Below, piece by piece: positions 25,174 to 33,722 of a DNA stretch of 64,000 nt. The DNA lies in contig SUYQ01000001.1 in the NCBI GenBank assembly GCA_015060325.1, positions 1-64,000 on the forward strand. Direction: 5' to 3'. Origin of the DNA: Bacteroidales bacterium (GTDB taxonomy: Bacteria; Bacteroidota; Bacteroidia; Bacteroidales; UBA932). Every line of letters starts with the position of its first letter. Within the stretch, counting starts at the first letter, position 1. The translations under genes and the position numbers were made by a program. The notes below the pieces were generated by a model. That model was not told where the DNA came from. It saw only the letters and a program-made list of their open reading frames with translations, and did not search any database.

Positions 25174-26078
25174 CCTCTGCAGAAGGCCTTTATATCCTCC
25201 CATACTTCTTCCTTTCCGATCTCATTGAGGACTTCGTGCCGCATATGAGGGTATATCTTTGCGTGCACGTTCTCATATCCTATCTCTTTCATGAGACGGA
25301 CCGATTTCATCAGGTTGTCCTGACCTCTCATGCATGGGTCATCGGCTCCTGAGAGGAACAGTATAGGCATGTTCCTGTTGCTGCATTTCCATCCTCTGTT
25401 ACTGTAACTCATCTTCATCAGTTCCAATATTGTCAGTGAATAATCGACAGTGAGGCTGAAGTTGCAGTCAGGGTCGTTCTGTACCTCCTTCCTTATTTCT
25501 GGATCTGAGCAGGTCCATGACTGGGGACCTTCATTTCTGAATGCACGGTTGAATCTGTCAGAAATAATCTTCTGTATCATGTCTGCATGTGTCTTGCCAT
25601 TGTTTATCAGACATGCAGCTCTCATAAACGCTCGGCCGACAGGGGAGAGAGCATTGTAGCTCGGGCTTCCGCAGATTATCAGCCCTTTGATCTCAGTGTC
25701 ATCTAGTCTCACATATCCTCTTGCGGCAAGCGAACCCATGCTGTGACCGACCAGGATGAGAGGTGCTGTGCCGTATCGGCATCTTGCCCATTTTACTACT
25801 GTACCTATGTCCGACACTATGGCCTTGGCTCTTCCGCCATAGCTGTATCCCCGGTCCTTTGGGGATATGACGCTTTCTCCATGACCGCGATGGTCATGTG
25901 CGATGCATGCATAGCCATCCTCTGACAGGAATTCCATTAAACGTATAAATCGCTCCTTTTTACCGCATATGCCGTGACATATCATTATCACGGCTTTTGG
26001 CGAGTCGGTCCTGGATATTTCCAAAGCACTGATATTCAGGCTGTCATATTCGGATGGGATAAGGTGTTTCTTTATCAT
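25137..26078 (-). CDS. alpha/beta-hydrolase, monoacylglycerol-lipase / lysophospholipase type
   Basis: A protein of 313 residues from the ATG at 26078 (MIKKHLIPSEY); a possible upstream ATG at 26093 adds only five residues. It has the motifs of the monoglyceride lipase group: MICHGICGKKERF oxyanion region, HDHRGHGES, nucleophile elbow LVGHSMGS, Asp in LSGADDPC and His in YPHMRHEVLNE. No signal peptide is visible, so it is cytoplasmic. The likely substrate is a lysophospholipid or monoglyceride. The 3' end overlaps the end of the GH43 gene on the other strand by 37 bp. Confidence 0.82.
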   Translation of the reverse strand: MIKKHLIPSEYDSLNISALEISRTDSPKAVIMICHGICGKKERFIRLMEFLSEDGYACIAHDHRGHGESVISPKDRGYSYGGRAKAIVSDIGTVVKWARCRYGTAPLILVGHSMGSLAARGYVRLDDTEIKGLIICGSPSYNALSPVGRAFMRAACLINNGKTHADMIQKIISDRFNRAFRNEGPQSWTCSDPEIRKEVQNDPDCNFSLTVDYSLTILELMKMSYSNRGWKCSNRNMPILFLSGADDPCMRGQDNLMKSVRLMKEIGYENVHAKIYPHMRHEVLNEIGKEEVWEDIKAFCRGQSNEIQSTSTC

Positions 26079-26143
26079 GGTGTGAAGATACATTAAATAA
26101 TTCTTTTCGGAAAATTCTTTTCTGGTATGCGCTTTGCCTTGGT

Positions 26144-26151
26144 TAGTTTTG
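26144..26151 (+). promoter_or_regulatory. -7 element TAGTTTTG of the envelope operon
   Basis: An exact TAnnTTTG match 20 bases before the ATG at 26172, which also settles the start of the first gene. Confidence 0.6.
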
Positions 26152-26171
26152 AATTATTAAAAATTAGAAAT

Positions 26172-26801
26172 ATGAAAAGAATTCTACTGACCTTTATGGT
26201 TTTAGTCGCAGGGCTTGCAATGACTGCCCCCGACGCATCTGCTCAGAGCGGCAACCGCAATGGTCGTGCCGATAAGAAGCAGAATACAATGCAGACTTGG
26301 AAAGAGGATATGGCGAAGTTCAGAGCCCGTTCCGAGCAGGATCGCAAGCTCAATGAACTGGCGGATTCGCTGGCTGGAGTTCAGGCGGCTGCGGCAGTGA
26401 AAAATCATGACTTCGTCCTTGAGGCACAAACTGTACAGTTCAAGAATGGGGCTACCGTATTTGTCAATTCCACAACCAACTTCATCTCTGTGAAGGGTGA
26501 CCGTGCTGTGGTCCAGATTTCTCCTAGCGATTTTGCTTCCGGTCCTAATGGCGTAGGCGGAGTCACTGTGGACGGTACTATTTCCGGGGCAGAATATCGA
26601 GTGGGTAAACGAGGAAATGCAACATTCTCATTCAATGTCATGGGTATCGGCATAAATGCCCAGGTAGAGGTGTACATCACTCCAGGTACCAATCAGGCTT
26701 CAGCTACCATATACCCGAATTTCAACTCCAATACAGTATGGCTCCAGGGCAATCTGGTCCCTTATGATAACTCAAATGTCATAGAAGGAAGCTCATTATA
26801 A
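26172..26801 (+). CDS. DUF4251-family exported protein
   Basis: A protein of 209 residues from the ATG at 26172, which begins a signal peptide (MKRILLTFMVLVAGLAMT... ASAQ). After a helical charged region, residues from about 85 on (DFVLEAQTVQFKNG, NFISVKGDRAVVQI, YRVGKRGNATFSFNV) match the DUF4251 family, a beta-rich periplasmic domain of unknown function found almost only in Bacteroidetes. It is the first of a three-gene envelope operon with a DUF4136 lipoprotein and a beta-barrel. Confidence 0.8.
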   Translation: MKRILLTFMVLVAGLAMTAPDASAQSGNRNGRADKKQNTMQTWKEDMAKFRARSEQDRKLNELADSLAGVQAAAAVKNHDFVLEAQTVQFKNGATVFVNSTTNFISVKGDRAVVQISPSDFASGPNGVGGVTVDGTISGAEYRVGKRGNATFSFNVMGIGINAQVEVYITPGTNQASATIYPNFNSNTVWLQGNLVPYDNSNVIEGSSL

Positions 26802-26823
26802 TACGAATTTAAACAATACAGAC

Positions 26824-27465
26824 ATGAAACGTTTTTTATTTATTTCAGCATTGGCACTTCTGGCAGTAGCATGCCACAAGGAGCCATATCCACAGGACAA
26901 CGATGATGAATATCTTGTATATACATCTCCTGCAAAAGATGTTGACTTCACACAGTTCAAGACTTTCGATATTGCGGACAGCCTGCTGGTCATCGGTCAG
27001 AGTGCAAAGCCTGAGTATTCTCAGTCAAACAATGCGCTCGCCCTCATCCAGGCCTTCAGAACCAATATGGAGAAGCTCGGATACATCTACACACCATCCA
27101 ATCCTGACGCTGATCTCGGAATCCAGCTCACATATATGATCAAGACAGAACGTTTTGTCCAGTACTACGACGATCCTTACTGGTGGCTTGACTATCCGGG
27201 ATATTGGTCTCCAGGCATCTGGGGCGATTGGTACGGATTCTATTACCCACGTCCAATGGTGTACAGTTACTCGACCAATGCACTGCTCGCAGATATGGTT
27301 GACCTTACAGCAGAGCAGGGAAGCGGCAAGTCTCTTGAGATCATCTGGTCGTCCTACATCGGTGGCCCTGCAAGTGGCAGTACCTCTTACGATGTCCATA
27401 GGATGAAAGCAGCTATAGATCAGGCTTTCGTGCAGTCTCCATATCTTAATCCTGATGCAAAATAA
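26824..27465 (+). CDS. DUF4136-family lipoprotein
   Basis: A 213-residue lipoprotein with lipobox LLAVAC (Cys17). The body matches DUF4136: a FTQFKTFDIAD opening, an alpha-helix IQAFRTNMEKLGY, a PDADLGIQLTY strand, and a central aromatic loop rich in Trp, Tyr, Gly and Pro (about 115-145). The function is unknown. It lies 22 bp after the DUF4251 gene and 65 bp before the beta-barrel gene. Confidence 0.82.
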   Translation: MKRFLFISALALLAVACHKEPYPQDNDDEYLVYTSPAKDVDFTQFKTFDIADSLLVIGQSAKPEYSQSNNALALIQAFRTNMEKLGYIYTPSNPDADLGIQLTYMIKTERFVQYYDDPYWWLDYPGYWSPGIWGDWYGFYYPRPMVYSYSTNALLADMVDLTAEQGSGKSLEIIWSSYIGGPASGSTSYDVHRMKAAIDQAFVQSPYLNPDAK

Positions 27466-27530
27466 CAGGACAGATAAACAGACACGAATTTGTCTTGAAC
27501 AAGATAATTAACAAATTAACATTTGAAAAT

Positions 27531-28142
27531 ATGAAAAAGTTCATATATATGATGGTCGCCTCGGCTGCATTGATCTTCTTTGCCGGGGATGCCAATGCCC
27601 AGATGGGTAAAAGATATTATATCAACGGTGGCTGGCAGTTCAACGGTACCATTGCGAATGATTTCGTGAAGACCGGCCAGGGATATGGAGCATATCTTGA
27701 AGGTGGTTACTATGTGTCTCCAATGTTCGCTGTCGGTGGTTTTGCAAGCTTCGGAACCAATAACAAGTATATCCCTAAGAAGACATATCCTCTGGAAGGA
27801 AATGCTGCAGTGACGACCGATCTCTACAGGTCTATCTATCAGGTGCCTTTTGGTGTTACGACCCGAATCAGATTCATGAGAGGGGAGTTCCAGCCATATC
27901 TGGAAAACAAGATGGGTGCTGAGTATTCTACCCAGAGCACCTACATGTCGACCTTTGTCAACAGGCATGAGAACTGGGGATTCTATATATCACCTGAAAT
28001 CGGATTCACATACTTCCCGTTCCATAAGACTGATGTCGGCTTCCAGCTTGCTGCCTACTACAGTTATTCGACCAACAGGAACAGCAGCTATGACATCAAG
28101 GGCCTGAATAACGTCGGATTCAAGTTGGGTCTTGCCTTCTGA
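27531..28142 (+). CDS. outer membrane beta-barrel protein
   Basis: A protein of 203 residues from the ATG at 27531, which starts a signal peptide (MKKFIYMMVASAALIFFAGD... ANAQ); the in-frame ATG at 27495 would add 12 unlikely residues. The mature part alternates hydrophobic and polar residues with glycine and aromatic residues (GAYLEGGYYVSPMFAVGGFA) and ends ...NVGFKLGLAF, the terminal aromatic signature of a BAM-inserted barrel of about eight strands. It closes the DUF4251-DUF4136-barrel operon. Confidence 0.8.
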   Translation: MKKFIYMMVASAALIFFAGDANAQMGKRYYINGGWQFNGTIANDFVKTGQGYGAYLEGGYYVSPMFAVGGFASFGTNNKYIPKKTYPLEGNAAVTTDLYRSIYQVPFGVTTRIRFMRGEFQPYLENKMGAEYSTQSTYMSTFVNRHENWGFYISPEIGFTYFPFHKTDVGFQLAAYYSYSTNRNSSYDIKGLNNVGFKLGLAF

Positions 28143-28163
28143 CGGGTTCAGTAAGTAAATTCT

Positions 28164-28244
28164 GCTTTACATCCTTAGCGGACTTCGACGCAGCCGGGAA
28201 ACTGTTTGCAGTCGCAGGGCCCCGGCGGATGTAAAGCTTTTTTC
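28164..28244 (+). terminator. long-stem terminator of the envelope operon
   Basis: An 11-bp perfect outer stem (GCTTTACATCC at 28164-28174, GGATGTAAAGC at 28227-28237) closes on T residues and encloses about 52 bases with inner pairing such as CCGGG/CCCGG. This is more elaborate than a simple intrinsic terminator. Confidence 0.65.
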
Positions 28245-28274
28245 GTTTTACTGATTAAAAAAGTTAAAGAAAAT

Positions 28275-28305
28275 TTTGCATGGAAAGAAAAAAGATGTAC
28301 CTTTG
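28275..28305 (+). promoter_or_regulatory. promoter of the tRNA-Lys cluster
   Basis: TTTG (28275-28278), 19-base spacer, TACCTTTG (28298-28305): a full Bacteroidetes consensus about 50 bases ahead of the first tRNA. Confidence 0.72.
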
Positions 28306-28356
28306 CAGTCCCAATTCGAAAGGAACTCGTATGAGGCCCACGAATGACCTTGGATT

Positions 28357-28429
28357 GATTCGCTAGCTCAGCAGGTAGAGCACAACACTTTTAATGTTGG
28401 GGTCATGGGTTCGAGCCCCATGCGAATCA
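28357..28429 (+). tRNA. tRNA-Lys (TTT)
   Basis: 73 bases fold as a cloverleaf with acceptor GATTCGC / GCGAATC, and anticodon loop CTTTTAA giving anticodon TTT at 28390-28392. The T arm GGTTCGAGCC is canonical. No CCA is encoded. Confidence 0.95.
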
Positions 28430-28441
28430 CGGAAAAATACT

Positions 28442-28514
28442 GCTTCCCTAGCTCAGTTGGTAGAGCACGACACTCTTAATGTTGGGGTCCAGGGTTCGAG
28501 CCCCTGGGGGAGCA
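28442..28514 (+). tRNA. tRNA-Lys (CTT)
   Basis: 73 bases; acceptor GCTTCCC pairs with GGGGAGC, anticodon loop CTCTTAA gives CTT, and T arm GGTTCGAGCC is canonical. It is identical in sequence to the next tRNA gene. Confidence 0.95.
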
Positions 28515-28547
28515 CAAAGGCGAAAGCCCCCTTAAAATATTGATCAA

Positions 28548-28620
28548 GCTTCCCTAGCTCAGTTGGTAGAGCACGACACTCTTAATGTTGGGGTCCAGGG
28601 TTCGAGCCCCTGGGGGAGCA
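28548..28620 (+). tRNA. tRNA-Lys (CTT), second copy
   Basis: This is identical over 73 bases to the tRNA at 28442-28514, pointing to a recent tandem duplication or gene conversion. Confidence 0.95.
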
Positions 28621-28623
28621 CAA

Positions 28624-28653
28624 ACGGTCAGCAGAAATGCTGACCGTTTTTCG
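28624..28653 (+). terminator. intrinsic terminator of the tRNA-Lys cluster
   Basis: A 10-bp stem (ACGGTCAGCA / TGCTGACCGT) with a GAAA tetraloop is followed by T residues. Confidence 0.85.
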
Positions 28654-28693
28654 TTTATCAAGCTATGATGCTTGTTAAATGTTAAGCATGCCT

Positions 28694-28724
28694 TTTGATA
28701 TTTCAATAATAAATCCTATTTTTG
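28694..28724 (+). promoter_or_regulatory. hipBA promoter
   Basis: TTTG (28694-28697), 19-base spacer, TATTTTTG (28717-28724). Because the -7 element lies at 28717-28724, the translation start must be the ATG at 28752 and not the earlier TTG at 28722. Confidence 0.7.
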
Positions 28725-28751
28725 TGCAAAAGTTATAGATATATCAATAGT

Positions 28752-29051
28752 ATGTATGATCATATAAATACTCCATACGAGTCTATTGTCTCACTTGGAG
28801 AAGCATTTGCAAAATATAGGAAATCTCTGAAGGTCTCACAGCAACGGCTGCATGAGATGACAGGCATTTCAATATTTACCATAAGCCAGTTTGAGAACGG
28901 GAAAGGACACGGATTGTCACTATCGCATTTCCTGCTGCTGATAGATGCTGTCGGATTGGATGTGTCTTTAAGTGACCTGATTCCTGTTGTCAGCGATATC
29001 GACCCGGAAAAGATGTGGATGTCACAAAATAAGAAAGGAGGTAGAAAATGA
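28752..29051 (+). CDS. hipB: HipB-like helix-turn-helix antitoxin
   Basis: A protein of 99 residues from the ATG at 28752. A Cro/C1-type helix-turn-helix is evident (LGEAFAKYRKSLKVSQQRLH followed by TGISIFTISQFENGKGHGLS). Together with the downstream HipA kinase it forms a type II toxin-antitoxin pair in which HipB binds its own promoter and neutralises HipA. The genes overlap as ATGA. The pair sits immediately after the tRNA-Lys cluster terminator, a common place for acquired modules. Confidence 0.87.
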   Translation: MYDHINTPYESIVSLGEAFAKYRKSLKVSQQRLHEMTGISIFTISQFENGKGHGLSLSHFLLLIDAVGLDVSLSDLIPVVSDIDPEKMWMSQNKKGGRK

Positions 29052-30331
29052 ATGGAAATGCAGTAAGAGTTGTGTTGTGGGGTGAGACTGTCGGATATCT
29101 GACATGGGATTCCAGCAACTGGCGTACAACAACGGCGGTATTCAGTTTTTCAAAGGATTTTCTTGATAAAGGTCTTGATATATCTCCGTTGATGATGTCT
29201 ATAGGTTCCAATCTGGTCCAGTCACGTCAAAGTATCATAGGTACAAATCCTAAAAGCCGTTTTGGCGGCTTGCATCCTGTATTTGCGGACTCTCTTCCGG
29301 ATCATTGGGGAAACAGCATCTTCCGCAAATGGGCGGAAGATCATAAGGTCAGTATGAAGAATGTGACTGGTGTTGACTTGCTGTCATTCATCGGTAAACG
29401 AGCTATGGGTGCATTGGAATATGATCCCGCATATATCATTGATGAGGACGACATATTTGATGTAAATGTAAACGAACTATATGCTTTTGCAAAATCAGTC
29501 TTATCTGAACGTGCAGAACTGAGATTTGAGGCAAATCATGAGCTCCTTTGGGCTGACTTGGTCAAACTAGGTACATCTCCCGGTGGAAAGAGGCCGAAGG
29601 CTTTGATTGCGATAAACGAAGCTGATGGAAGCATCAAATCAGGTCAGGCAGTCCTTCCGGAAGGATATAGATACTATATCCTCAAATATGACAATGAGTC
29701 CGACATGTTCCCATATGCCCGTCTTGAATATGCATATTATAATATGTGTTGCGATGCCGGAATACGAATAAAGCATTCCGAGCTAAGGAGATTTGAAAAC
29801 AGCTCACATTTCATAACCGAAAGATTTGACCGAACTCCTGAAGGTAAAGTCCATATGCAGTCCCTTGCGGCTCTGACAGGCGGAGCAACCTCTTATGAGG
29901 AGGCCTTCAATGTAGTCAGGCGTCTCAGACTCGACTATGCTGATAAGGAACAGCTCTTCAGAATGATGGTGTTCAATGTGCTCGGAGGAAACATCGATGA
30001 CCATGACAAGAACGTCTCGTTCCTTATGGACAAGCAGGGCAGGTGGTCTCTTGCTCCGGCCTATGACATGGTCTACAGCATTGATCCGAACACATTAGGA
30101 ATCCAGAAAGGTCAGTTCATGAGCATCAAAGGAAAGGTTCTTGACATAACGGAAAAGGATTTCCTTGCAATAGCAAGGGAAAACGACATCAACAATCCAT
30201 CAGGAATCATATCACAAGTACTTGATGTTGTCTCGAATTTCCGTTCATATTGTGAAGGAGTTGATGTTAATAGAAGCACATGCGACATCATGCAGAAAGA
30301 ATTGAATGAGAAGTATAAGTCGTTCAAGTAA
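29048..30331 (+). CDS. hipA: HipA-family serine/threonine kinase toxin
   Basis: A 427-residue HipA kinase. The N-terminal HipA_N region (about 1-110), a P-loop-like LGTSPGGKRPKAL, the catalytic segment GGNIDDHDKN (catalytic Asp317, Mg-binding Asn322) and LAPAYDM (Asp340) are all intact. Classical HipA phosphorylates glutamyl-tRNA synthetase and triggers growth arrest and persistence; relatives target other tRNA synthetases. The target here is unknown. It overlaps hipB by 4 bp. Confidence 0.9.
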   Translation: MNGNAVRVVLWGETVGYLTWDSSNWRTTTAVFSFSKDFLDKGLDISPLMMSIGSNLVQSRQSIIGTNPKSRFGGLHPVFADSLPDHWGNSIFRKWAEDHKVSMKNVTGVDLLSFIGKRAMGALEYDPAYIIDEDDIFDVNVNELYAFAKSVLSERAELRFEANHELLWADLVKLGTSPGGKRPKALIAINEADGSIKSGQAVLPEGYRYYILKYDNESDMFPYARLEYAYYNMCCDAGIRIKHSELRRFENSSHFITERFDRTPEGKVHMQSLAALTGGATSYEEAFNVVRRLRLDYADKEQLFRMMVFNVLGGNIDDHDKNVSFLMDKQGRWSLAPAYDMVYSIDPNTLGIQKGQFMSIKGKVLDITEKDFLAIARENDINNPSGIISQVLDVVSNFRSYCEGVDVNRSTCDIMQKELNEKYKSFK

Positions 30332-30745
30332 GTTGAACTATGGTAAATCCGAATTTTATTCATATTTAAATCGCAGGTAGTACATAAATACCGGTTTTTT
30401 ACCATGGTCCTTTGCGGCTCAGCGGAAAATCGCGGTTGTTTTGCATTCTGTCAGACCGTCCGACATGAAAAATGCGAAAAAGCTGCCGCTTGGATGAAGC
30501 GCTATGGACATCTAACCGCCTGGTAGACAGTGGCTTACCTATCAACACGGTGGGGCGAAATGACCCACCGTGTTGGGGGTTAAGTTGCTGGACTTCAGGC
30601 ATTTCCCTGTCCATGAAAATCCCCTGTCCATGAAAATCCCATGGACACGAAAAAAGTGTAATGCCTGGCCGCTTCCATGTCGGTCAGGCATTACTGAATG
30701 AATGTATATTGTATGTTTGGAAGTTAAAGTACTTTCCGGTTATTA
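30332..30745. other. intergenic region with hairpin, direct repeat and a minus-strand terminator
   Basis: I see no gene. The stretch holds a perfect hairpin near 30543-30576 (CAACACGGTGGG / CCCACCGTGTTG), an 18-base unit CCTGTCCATGAAAATCCC occurring twice in tandem from about 30607, and the terminator of the minus-strand SDR gene at 30658-30694. Confidence 0.6.
30658..30694 (-). terminator. intrinsic terminator of the SDR gene
   Basis: GTAATGCCTG and CAGGCATTAC pair perfectly, and the minus strand then reads ACTTTTTTCG, a T-rich tract. Confidence 0.72.
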
Positions 30746-31756
30746 TTATATGAGTCCGTTTTCCTTGAGCCACTTGGCTTCGTCACGGAGTGTCTCTTCG
30801 AGGGGACGCGTGGTGTATCCGAGCTCCCTTTCGGCCTTGCTGTAGTCAAACCTGTTGTTGCGTTTGAGATTGTATACGGAGAATGTGGTCATCATAGGCA
30901 TCTCTCCTGTCTTGGCAGCTTTCTTCTCCATTCTTGATGCAATCCGTTCTGCAAGGTTAAGGGGGAGGAAGAACTTGACAGGAGGACAGCCGAGCTCGTC
31001 GCAGAGGATCTTGCTGAGGGTCTTGAACTTGACCACCTCGTTTCCGAGGATGTAGCCTTCTCCTATGCGGCCCTTGTCTGCTGCTGCAATACATCCGGCA
31101 GCCAGGTCACGAACGTCAACGATGTTGAATGAACCGTTGATTCCGACAGGCATCTCGCCCTTGATGATCTTGATGATGGTGGAAGTGGTCTCGCTTACTG
31201 CCGGGTCGTTCGGTCCGAAAATTCCCGTAGGGTATACGACAGTTGCCTTGAGTCCTCTTTTCTTCACAGCGGTGAATACGTTGTTGGTAGCCATAGCCTT
31301 GCTCTTGGAGTACCATCCCATCACCTTGTCAAGGTCAAATTCGTCCACTTCCTTTATCTTCTGTCCGTGAGGCAGTTCCGGAATAGCTCCTGTTGAGCTG
31401 ACGTAAACCATCTTCCTGCACTCAGGATGCTCCAGGCACATGTCTATGATGTTTTCAGTTCCACCTACGTTCACGTCCAGAACTATCTTTCTGTAATTCG
31501 GATTCACCGTAACCATGCTTGCCACGTGGATGCAGACTGTCTCATCGCCATTTTCTACAGTGAAGAAATCCTTGAGTGACTCCTTGTCGCAGAGGTCGCC
31601 GTAGAAAATCTCCACTTCTGACGGTATATACTTTGCCGACTTGTCACCTTCAAGTACAAATGCTCTTACTTTCTCACCACGCTCAAGCAACTGCGCACAT
31701 ACGTTGCTTCCAAGAAAACCGGCCGCTCCGGTTACAAGATAAATAGTTCTGCTCAT
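30746..31756 (-). CDS. extended SDR NAD(P)-dependent epimerase/reductase
   Basis: A 336-residue extended short-chain dehydrogenase. The NAD-binding VTGAAGFLGSNV motif, the YVSSTGAIP serine block and catalytic YSKSK are visible. Overall pattern resembles dihydroflavonol-4-reductase / 3-beta-hydroxysteroid dehydrogenase-like reductases rather than sugar-nucleotide epimerases. These reduce ketones on hydrophobic substrates. It is divergent from the MarR gene and lies close to the cysteate synthase operon. A role as the 3-keto lipid reductase of sulfonolipid synthesis is a hypothesis, not shown by the sequence. Confidence 0.8.
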   Translation of the reverse strand: MSRTIYLVTGAAGFLGSNVCAQLLERGEKVRAFVLEGDKSAKYIPSEVEIFYGDLCDKESLKDFFTVENGDETVCIHVASMVTVNPNYRKIVLDVNVGGTENIIDMCLEHPECRKMVYVSSTGAIPELPHGQKIKEVDEFDLDKVMGWYSKSKAMATNNVFTAVKKRGLKATVVYPTGIFGPNDPAVSETTSTIIKIIKGEMPVGINGSFNIVDVRDLAAGCIAAADKGRIGEGYILGNEVVKFKTLSKILCDELGCPPVKFFLPLNLAERIASRMEKKAAKTGEMPMMTTFSVYNLKRNNRFDYSKAERELGYTTRPLEETLRDEAKWLKENGLI

Positions 31757-31782
31757 TTTTTCTCTTCTTTAATTCAACGATG

Positions 31783-31790
31783 CAAAGGTA
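31783..31790 (-). promoter_or_regulatory. -7 element TACCTTTG of the SDR gene
   Basis: An exact TAnnTTTG match on the minus strand, 26 bases before the start codon at 31756. Confidence 0.6.
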
Positions 31791-31948
31791 TGGCGGATAT
31801 TTCGTTTAAATTTGCCGACTTTTCTTATTATTTGGTATAAAACGCCTAAATTGTCCTAAAATATGTATATACTACCTTAAAAATGTGTAGATTTGGGAAA
31901 ATGGAAAGACTGACAAGTACGGCGTTTTTCTTTTATCAGATTAATTCA

Positions 31949-31956
31949 TATCTTTG
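31949..31956 (+). promoter_or_regulatory. -7 element TATCTTTG of the marR gene
   Basis: An exact TAnnTTTG match 23 bases before the ATG at 31980. Confidence 0.6.
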
Positions 31957-31979
31957 TAAAGATTTGTTACTGTACGACT

Positions 31980-32426
31980 ATGTTACTATCTAAAGAAGTC
32001 GCCGTCGAACTCAATCTGACCGGCTGTAAACTCAAACAGTTCATTGCTGCCAAACTCAGACAGGTAGATGTTCCGCTTACTCCTGAGCAGTTCATGCTGA
32101 TCGATCTGCTGTGGAATCATGGCGAAATGTCCCAGCAGCAGCTGGCTGACCTTATGCACAAGGACAAGAACTCTGTCACCAAACTCGTAGATGCAATTGA
32201 GCGCAAAGGATTCGTGGTCCGCCAGCAGAGTGCGACAGACCGCAGGGCTAACATCCTTGTATTAACGGAAAAAGCCAATCAGCTGAAGCCGGGGGCCAAG
32301 CTGAAAGGCATTTCAATCCTTGATGAGATGCTCGACGGAATAGAAGAGGAAGAACTGAGAGCGTTCCTCAAGACTCTCCACAAACTCAACGCCAATATGA
32401 CTATAGACGAGTCTGCCGAGGACTAG
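31980..32426 (+). CDS. MarR-family transcriptional regulator
   Basis: A 148-residue winged-helix repressor. The wing and recognition helix are visible in EMSQQQLADLMHKDKNSVTKLVDAIERKG..., followed by the classic DRRANILVLTEKA. MarR proteins bind palindromes as dimers and release on small hydrophobic ligands, fatty acyl thioesters in the FabT branch. It is divergent from the SDR reductase gene. Its stop overlaps the stop of cysteate synthase by four bases (CTAG). The palindrome at 41089-41106 is a candidate target (inference). Confidence 0.85.
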   Translation: MLLSKEVAVELNLTGCKLKQFIAAKLRQVDVPLTPEQFMLIDLLWNHGEMSQQQLADLMHKDKNSVTKLVDAIERKGFVVRQQSATDRRANILVLTEKANQLKPGAKLKGISILDEMLDGIEEEELRAFLKTLHKLNANMTIDESAED

Positions 32427-33703
32427 AACAATCCTATAGTCTTTTCAACTATTTCTTCTGCAGGCATTGCTGGGTCGAGTACTAGGTGTGGCTTTGCATA
32501 GAAGATCTCACGGTCCTTCTTGGCAAGTTCCTCGCCTCCGCCTGTGATGTTCAGCATAATGACTTCGTCCTTGCTGACCTTGCCTTCGGATACAGCTGCT
32601 GCAAGTGATGCTGTAGCTACTGCTGCGGCATTGTGGATGTCAATTCCTTCGAGTTCGAGGAACTTCTTCTTCCAGTGGTGCAGTTCTTCGTTGGTCACCT
32701 TGAATATCTCACCTCCTGCATCCTGCATTGCATCGAAGATACCTCCTGCCAGAGAATATGGCGGCTTTCTGTTCGACAGAACCTTTGCATCGATTTCAGC
32801 AGAAGCCTGGCGGGCCTGCTCCGGTGTCATAGGCACCAGCTCACGTGAGCGCAGCTTCCACGAATCATACATTATTGTGAAAGGAGCATTCTGAGATGGG
32901 TAGAGACGCATCTTGTGCGTACCCCATCTGCCGTCCTCGATGAGTCTGAGGTTGTTCTCCCATACGGCTATGGTTCCTGTGCCGCTGCCGATGGCCTGGA
33001 AATATGCGTCAGGAATCCTTCCGATGGTTTCTACGGCAGAGAGCAGAGTCGTGCCCATGCCGTCGCGACGTGCAATGTTCTTTGCACCGCCTTCTGCGAG
33101 GAAACGTGAGTCTGTGCAGACTTTGTCTGCAAGAGCGATGGCATCGAAATAGTCCGATCCCTTTGGAGAAGCTATGATCTTCACGCAGTCATTCAGAGGC
33201 TTGGAGAACCAGAGGGCGTCGATATTGTCTTCCGGAATCGACAGGAGCAGAGGAATGTTGTTGTCAGAGCATACCTTTGCAAACGCCCTGGCGGTATTGC
33301 CGGCTGATGCTACTACAAGTATTCTGTCCGAATCGAGCCTTCCGCAAACGGAATATGCTTCTGTCTCCTTGAACGAGCATGTCTGCATTTCAGCGCCGAT
33401 CTTCGGCCAGTATCCTGAGAATGTGATATAGAGGTTCTCCAGTCCGAGCTCCTTTGCAAGAGCGGCACTCTTGTATGTCTTCGGAGCGCATGAGCCTTTC
33501 AGAGTCCTCTTTATCGGAAGCCAGTCAGAGTATCTGTACAATCCTTCATGCTCAGCCCGTGGAGTAAACTCACGACTCACATAGCTTGCACGTACAAGGC
33601 TTGGCGTCTTGCATTCAAGGTCTGCCAAAGTCCATCCCTTGTCTTCAAATTCATGTCCGTCAGCAAGACAGACAAGCGAATATCCTGTAGGTGTGAAATC
33701 CAT
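32423..33703 (-). CDS. cysteate synthase
   Basis: A 426-residue fold-type II PLP enzyme of the threonine-synthase superfamily. The Schiff-base lysine lies in CAPKTYKSAALAKELG, and ASAGNTARAF binds the PLP phosphate or carboxylate. The glycine-rich GSGTGT loop is also present. Together with an N-terminal YSLVCLADGHEFEDKGW segment, this pattern is that of cysteate synthase, which makes L-cysteate from O-phosphoserine and sulfite. In Bacteroidetes, cysteate is the head group of sulfonolipids. It is the last gene of an eight-gene unit containing an acyltransferase that would use its product. A plain threonine synthase is the alternative, less likely. Confidence 0.8.
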   Translation of the reverse strand: MDFTPTGYSLVCLADGHEFEDKGWTLADLECKTPSLVRASYVSREFTPRAEHEGLYRYSDWLPIKRTLKGSCAPKTYKSAALAKELGLENLYITFSGYWPKIGAEMQTCSFKETEAYSVCGRLDSDRILVVASAGNTARAFAKVCSDNNIPLLLSIPEDNIDALWFSKPLNDCVKIIASPKGSDYFDAIALADKVCTDSRFLAEGGAKNIARRDGMGTTLLSAVETIGRIPDAYFQAIGSGTGTIAVWENNLRLIEDGRWGTHKMRLYPSQNAPFTIMYDSWKLRSRELVPMTPEQARQASAEIDAKVLSNRKPPYSLAGGIFDAMQDAGGEIFKVTNEELHHWKKKFLELEGIDIHNAAAVATASLAAAVSEGKVSKDEVIMLNITGGGEELAKKDREIFYAKPHLVLDPAMPAEEIVEKTIGLF

Positions 33704-33722
33704 TTTCGTATGTGTTTTATGT

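Noticed and set aside
30543..30576. Hairpin after hipA as a terminator
   Set aside because: The stem is perfect but has no T tract on either strand, so a terminator role is not supported.
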